Origin: Rotaria sordida
Lineage: Eukaryota > Rotifera > Eurotatoria > Philodinida > Philodinidae
Direction: 5' to 3'
Assembly (NCBI GenBank): GCA_905250125.1
Contig: CAJNOL010000309.1
Coordinates: 1,072 to 65,071 of the forward strand
DNA length: 64,000 bases
In this document: positions 60,601 to 64,000 of the stretch, piece after piece
How the letters are laid out: the number at the start of each line of letters is the position of its first letter
Position numbering within the stretch: the first letter of the stretch is position 1
The notes under the pieces: generated by a model
The model's database searches: none
Told to the model about the DNA's origin: nothing
What the model saw: only the letters and a program-made list of their open reading frames with translations
Made by a program: the position numbers and the translations under genes

Positions 60601-61259
60601 TATATTGGTAACAACAAAAAAGAAAAACAATTTTAAAATTTATTTTTACTTTTCTTTTCTTTTTTTTTTTATAGATAGCGGTTGTCTATTACAACCACTT
60701 TGTACATTAAGTCAAAATAGCAATCTACGTGTTCGACCAGAAATTGTTCTTAAATTAGCTAGTAAGTTTGATAATATAAAAAAAATAAATAAATAAAAGG
60801 ATTCTGAAATTTTTTTGAAAAGAAATTATTTTGTTGAACTCAATAATCTGTCTTTCTCACTAGAATAAAATATCATAGCCTTCTATTTCAGACTAATGGA
60901 TTTTTAAACAAAAGAAAAAAGCTTCTGAAAAATTCATAACTTTCTAAAAACGAATTTTAAATATTAATATTTTAGCTCTTGTTCCACGTGTTTGTCAACG
61001 TAAACCTAAACAAGTTGAACTTCATCTATTACCAACTTATTGGAAATTATTAGCATTATTACGTGGTCAAAATACTACTGGAATAATATCATCAGGTGGT
61101 GGTTCAAATAGTTTAAATTCTTCAATTCATATATTAACAACAGCACTCTATACAGAATTAGGTTCTGTATTACTTGATAAAGCAAGTTCAAGTTCAATGG
61201 TAACACCAAAAAATTTACAAGTACTTCGTGAACTTTGCACAAATATTGATGCTGTGTGA
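45682..61259 (+). CDS. TOGARAM1: TOGARAM1-like TOG-array protein (crescerin)
   Basis: 22 exons: 45682-46036, 46099-46614, 47223-47728, 48081-48728, 51188-51290, 51445-51516, 52073-52249, 52781-53025, 53080-53279, 53335-53633, 55237-55341, 55400-55548, 56970-57310, 57392-57659, 57710-57858, 57944-58030, 59643-59801, 59869-59995, 60069-60148, 60210-60607, 60675-60761, 60976-61259; 1784 aa, phases agree throughout. Crescerin binds tubulin through TOG domains and controls axoneme length and tip organisation in cilia. Helical HEAT-like repeats fill residues 1-~675 (TOG1-2), a disordered Ser/Thr/Asn-rich linker runs to ~1270, and the strongly conserved TOG3-4 follow: S-D-D-W-E-R-K-C-S-G-L-S-L-L, Q-E-V-K-N-L-R-S-Q-V-A-R, A-G-G-A-S-H-R-N-P-A-V-R. 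Human TOGARAM1 has 1720 aa. The N-terminal half is diverged, so assignment rests mainly on the C-terminal half. Several introns exceed 1 kb. Confidence 0.85.
46757..46975. repeat. Foldback repeat in TOGARAM1-like intron 2
   Basis: Left arm about 46757-46830 matches the reverse complement of the right arm about 46905-46975: TATTTCTGAATCAAATAAGA then AAGCTCTCCACGA on the left, against TATTTCTGAGTAAAATAAGA (partly shifted) then GAGCTCTCCACGA on the reverse complement. Intron length is 608 bp. Confidence 0.6.
58400..58740. repeat. Foldback-family copy in TOGARAM1-like intron 16
   Basis: A perfect 15-bp stem TTGAAACTTTGCATA (58488-58502) pairs with 58510-58524 around a 7-base loop. The right half (about 58503-58720) resembles the right arm of the foldback at 43970-44606: TCTATGCAAAGTTTYAA, AGTTTTTCTARTGTTC, GARATCRTGACA. 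It ends near CTAGTTACGCCACTT (58724-58738), a hAT-like end when read from the other strand. Confidence 0.55.
59110..59136. repeat. (GAT)n microsatellite
   Basis: Nine near-perfect ATG/GAT units in TOGARAM1-like intron 16. Confidence 0.9.
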
Positions 61260-61291
61260 TTTTTTATTTTCTCTTCAGTTGTGATTACATT

Positions 61292-61323
<32 letters not shown>

Positions 61324-63750
61324 CTTATATATATATAAATACATATAGATAGATATCCACGGCTTCTTCACACATTGTAGTTCTTCATTTGTACACACAC
61401 AGCTCAAGCAATCTTTCTTCGTTTTTTTTTCTTTTTCTTTTTCTAAACAGTGACATATGTCTTCTCGTATTCAGAATTTCATTTATTCATTATTGGTTTT
61501 TTTTGTCCCTCTTGTTCTGTGATTAATAATGACTGTTACTAGTTTTTTTTTCTCTTCTCTTCCGTTCTGTTTCGTGCACGCTCTTCTTCAATGTTTTGTA
61601 ATATGTAAGAGAGAAAAAAAAAAAAAAAGAGAAACAATGATAGTGTGTGTATGCGTGTGTTTGTATTTCAGCGGAGGTGAAACACAGGAAATAAAGAATT
61701 TTATGGTTTATGACAAATATAATTGAAAAATAGATCAAATTGAATTGTTTAATCATTTTGATAAATGTTTGTTTTGAACAAGAAAAAAAAAAACGAAACA
61801 AAAATGATGTATTACTACTTTGATAGATGTCTAAAACTATTTTATAAATTGAATCAAATGAAATTACAGATATAGAATAATATTGAATGATTGTTTTATA
61901 AGAGAATTATTGATAATACAATCGTATAAATCACTATGGAGTTGTAGTGAATGTTTTTTTTTTAACTTCATCTAACAACATGTAAAAAAATTTCATCAAT
62001 ATCTATCAATTAAACCATAAATTCAGAATACAGTAAATACTCTTGATAATTACGTATTTTGGTACGAAAATAAGATTTCTGTTTAATGAATTGAATAATT
62101 CAAATGAATGGATCAGATTGTGAATAACGATATAATATTATTGCATGATTATTTTCTGATATAAATTACGAATATTTATTATTATTAAATAAAATGTTTT
62201 TCTTTTTTTTTTAGTACTAATATTCTATTAAATAGTTTGTAATCAAACTTATTCTAATGGAATAATTCGTTCAATTGATTTTTTTTAAAAATATTTTCTA
62301 GGAATTTTTTTTTCTTCTCCTTTTTGAAAATAATATGCAAACAATTTTGTTTTTGTTTCTATTGACTGAAGGTTGATTTTTACTTATATAAACATATCAT
62401 AACTTTCTTTTGTCTATTTATTATTTGGTATCATTGAAAATTTATTAATCGTTGCTAAGGGTATAGAAGAAGGAGATGAAGAGAAAAGAAAACCGAAAGG
62501 TAAATTTGAATGAAAAAAGAATAGTTGAAATCGAATTGAAAATTCAATAAAAATTCTCTATTTCTTTTTCTTTTATGACTATTTTGTTCATAATACTCTC
62601 GTTTATACATGGCTCATTACTAAATGATAAAAAAAATGAGAAAATCTTAATTTACAAAAAAACAGACCATTGATATGAATAGAAAATAAGAAGACATGAA
62701 AAAGCATTAAGAAAAAAACAAAAAAGAAAAGAAACTTCTTCTCCTTACAACATACTTAAAAACTCTGTCTACTACATTATAAAATATTGCTTTTGGCAAA
62801 TGTGACACATTACTATATGCAAAGTGTTTTCCTCGATAATACAAATGATCCCAAATGAATAGATATGCGGGCATGCATGAAAAAAAAAGGAACATTCCTC
62901 TAAACATAGTTGCGCATAGAATCATCAAAATACAAAAAAAGACGAAAAATAGATTTAAGTAGGATTACTTATCTTCTATATATAAATATCTAAATAACAA
63001 AAGAAATATTTTTCAAAGAATTTAGCTATCTATCTATTTATGTATGTTTTAATGTAATGCTTTAGGCTAATAAACATAACTAAAGGTTATATAAGATAGT
63101 GATGAACGATATTCGAGATTATGAGGATGTTGATTGAAAATTCAAATTATGCTCCAAGGGTTGCGTATAGCACTTGACAAAGTATGTTTATGCATATAAC
63201 CAAATAAAGCACGCCTTCTACTCTTATATATATATATATATATATCGATAATAATAGTATTCATGCCAGAATCAATCCTATACGATGAGATGCCAAAGTA
63301 AAGCTGTTGATTTCAACAATATTGTGAATATAACATCAAGTGGTGAGACTTTCATTGCGATCTTTCTTTTTTTTTATTATATGACAGATGATTACTAAAT
63401 CTATTATTTTCTTCTCTTTTTTCGCCTTTTCTTGGCATAAGAAAAAAAGGAAGAACTATCACATCACTAGTTTGTCGTTCTCTTTTGATAAGAATAAGAG
63501 AGAAAGAATGAGAGAGTAAAAGAGAGAGAGGGAGAGAGAGAGAGAGGGAGAGAGAGAGACAGGGAGACAGAGAGATGCAGGGATAAGCGAAGAAAAAAAC
63601 AGAAATTAAAAAGCCCGAGAGCGGAAATGTCGAACTTTCCGGTTGTCGAAGCATACTACTCTTGGCTAAGATGTCACACGAATCAATATGTCAGTCTTCA
63701 ATAGTTTCATCATTCAAGAGAATAACAACGACAATTTAACTTGACAAATA
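61260..63750. other. Spacer between TOGARAM1-like and ANF-receptor-like genes
   Basis: 2.5 kb, strongly AT-rich with (TA)n at 61296-61323 and 63225-63245 and a (GA)n tract at about 63485-63575. No exon chain recognised. Open frames over the GA tract are products of low complexity. Confidence 0.5.
63485..63575. repeat. (GA)n purine tract
   Basis: About 90 bp of nearly pure GAGA/GGGAGA repeats, 180 bp upstream of the ANF-receptor-like ATG. GAGA tracts may act as promoter elements, but no factor can be assigned from sequence. Confidence 0.8.
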
Positions 63751-64000
63751 ATGTGGTTCTTATTAATAACTGTAACATTTCTATTACTATTAATTGGAAA
63801 AATACAAATAAGCCTTTGTTATACTACTGTTCAAATTGCTGTTCTTCTTCCAACTGATCCACAATTACCATTTGATATGCAAAAAGTTAAACCAGCTATT
63901 GATTTAGCTGTTATTGAGGTAGATAGACGTCGTTTATTAATTGATCGAAATTCATTTGAAGTTCGTTATGGTGATACAAATTCATCTTATATTGTTGGAC
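63751..64000 (+). CDS. Natriuretic-peptide-receptor-like protein, N-terminal fragment
   Basis: The frame opens at ATG 63751 and is cut by the window end after 83 codons. Residues 1-~23 form a signal peptide (M-W-F-L-L-I-T-V-T-F-L-L-L-L-I-G then C). It is followed by V-Q-I-A-V-L-L-P-T-D, K-V-K-P-A-I-D-L-A-V-I-E-V and E-V-R-Y-G-D-T-N, the start of the periplasmic-binding-like ANF_receptor ligand domain found in receptor guanylate cyclases and NPR-C. Whether a kinase-homology and cyclase domain follows is not visible. Probably a plasma-membrane receptor. Confidence 0.7.
   Translation, partial: MWFLLITVTFLLLLIGKIQISLCYTTVQIAVLLPTDPQLPFDMQKVKPAIDLAVIEVDRRRLLIDRNSFEVRYGDTNSSYIVG

Noticed and set aside
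56970-61259. Separate gene starting at ATG 56979
   Set aside because: A good acceptor lies directly before it, the frame is open from the acceptor, and phase 0 matches the preceding exon ending 55548. TOG1-2/linker/TOG3-4 order and total length match a single TOGARAM1-type gene.
63352-63654. 100-codon minus-strand frame
   Set aside because: Most of it is a Ser-Leu repeat translated from the (GA)n tract.

Overview
The window looks like nuclear DNA of a small invertebrate animal, most likely a bdelloid rotifer (Rotaria-type). This is inferred from four things: very AT-rich DNA; genes built from many small exons separated by ~50-70 bp GT-AG introns; an ADP-ribosyltransferase/tetratricopeptide gene of the kind greatly expanded in bdelloids; and several start codons placed directly after a pyrimidine-rich AG acceptor, as expected with spliced-leader trans-splicing. 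A bacterial-type Ohr peroxidase with an intron also fits the known bdelloid load of horizontally acquired genes. Species cannot be fixed from the sequence alone.

Layout. 1-1144: 3' part of an ART-TPR gene. 1145-5423: repeat-rich spacer with a ~70-bp tandem repeat, a TIR element and a ~650-bp duplication. 5424-15227: compact plus-strand cluster of RABAC1-like PRA1 protein, hexokinase, an unknown 151-aa protein and a B4GAT1-like glucuronyltransferase. 15941-20881: TPC2-like two-pore channel. 21240-21800: Ohr/OsmC peroxidase, convergent with a minus-strand CUB-like/trypsin protease (21911-23587). 25812-28062: tropomyosin with a duplicated, apparently mutually exclusive exon, then SRP9 (28560-28787). 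29533-33927, minus strand: an Evx/even-skipped homeobox gene with two possible first exons. 37006-40830: BRD7/BRD9 bromodomain protein. 40997-41740: ARL6IP5-like PRA1 protein. 45682-61259: a 22-exon TOGARAM1/crescerin gene. 63751-64000: first exon of a natriuretic-peptide-receptor-like (ANF-receptor) protein cut by the window end.

The genes are housekeeping, trafficking, cytoskeletal and developmental genes and do not form an evident pathway. Gene models were built by joining exons whose splice phases agree; total lengths (521, 436, 773, 416, 272, 595, 200 and 1784 aa) fall close to those of the named families.

The non-genic signal is dominated by small non-autonomous elements and long imperfect inverted repeats, many in the few introns longer than 1 kb (hexokinase, B4GAT1, TPC, BRD7/9, TOGARAM1). 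One has hAT-type ends with an 8-bp imperfect target duplication, one has inverted arrays of an AGCAATAA motif, and several are foldback structures with ~70-260 bp arms. No transposase, CRISPR array, rRNA or tRNA gene was recognised.
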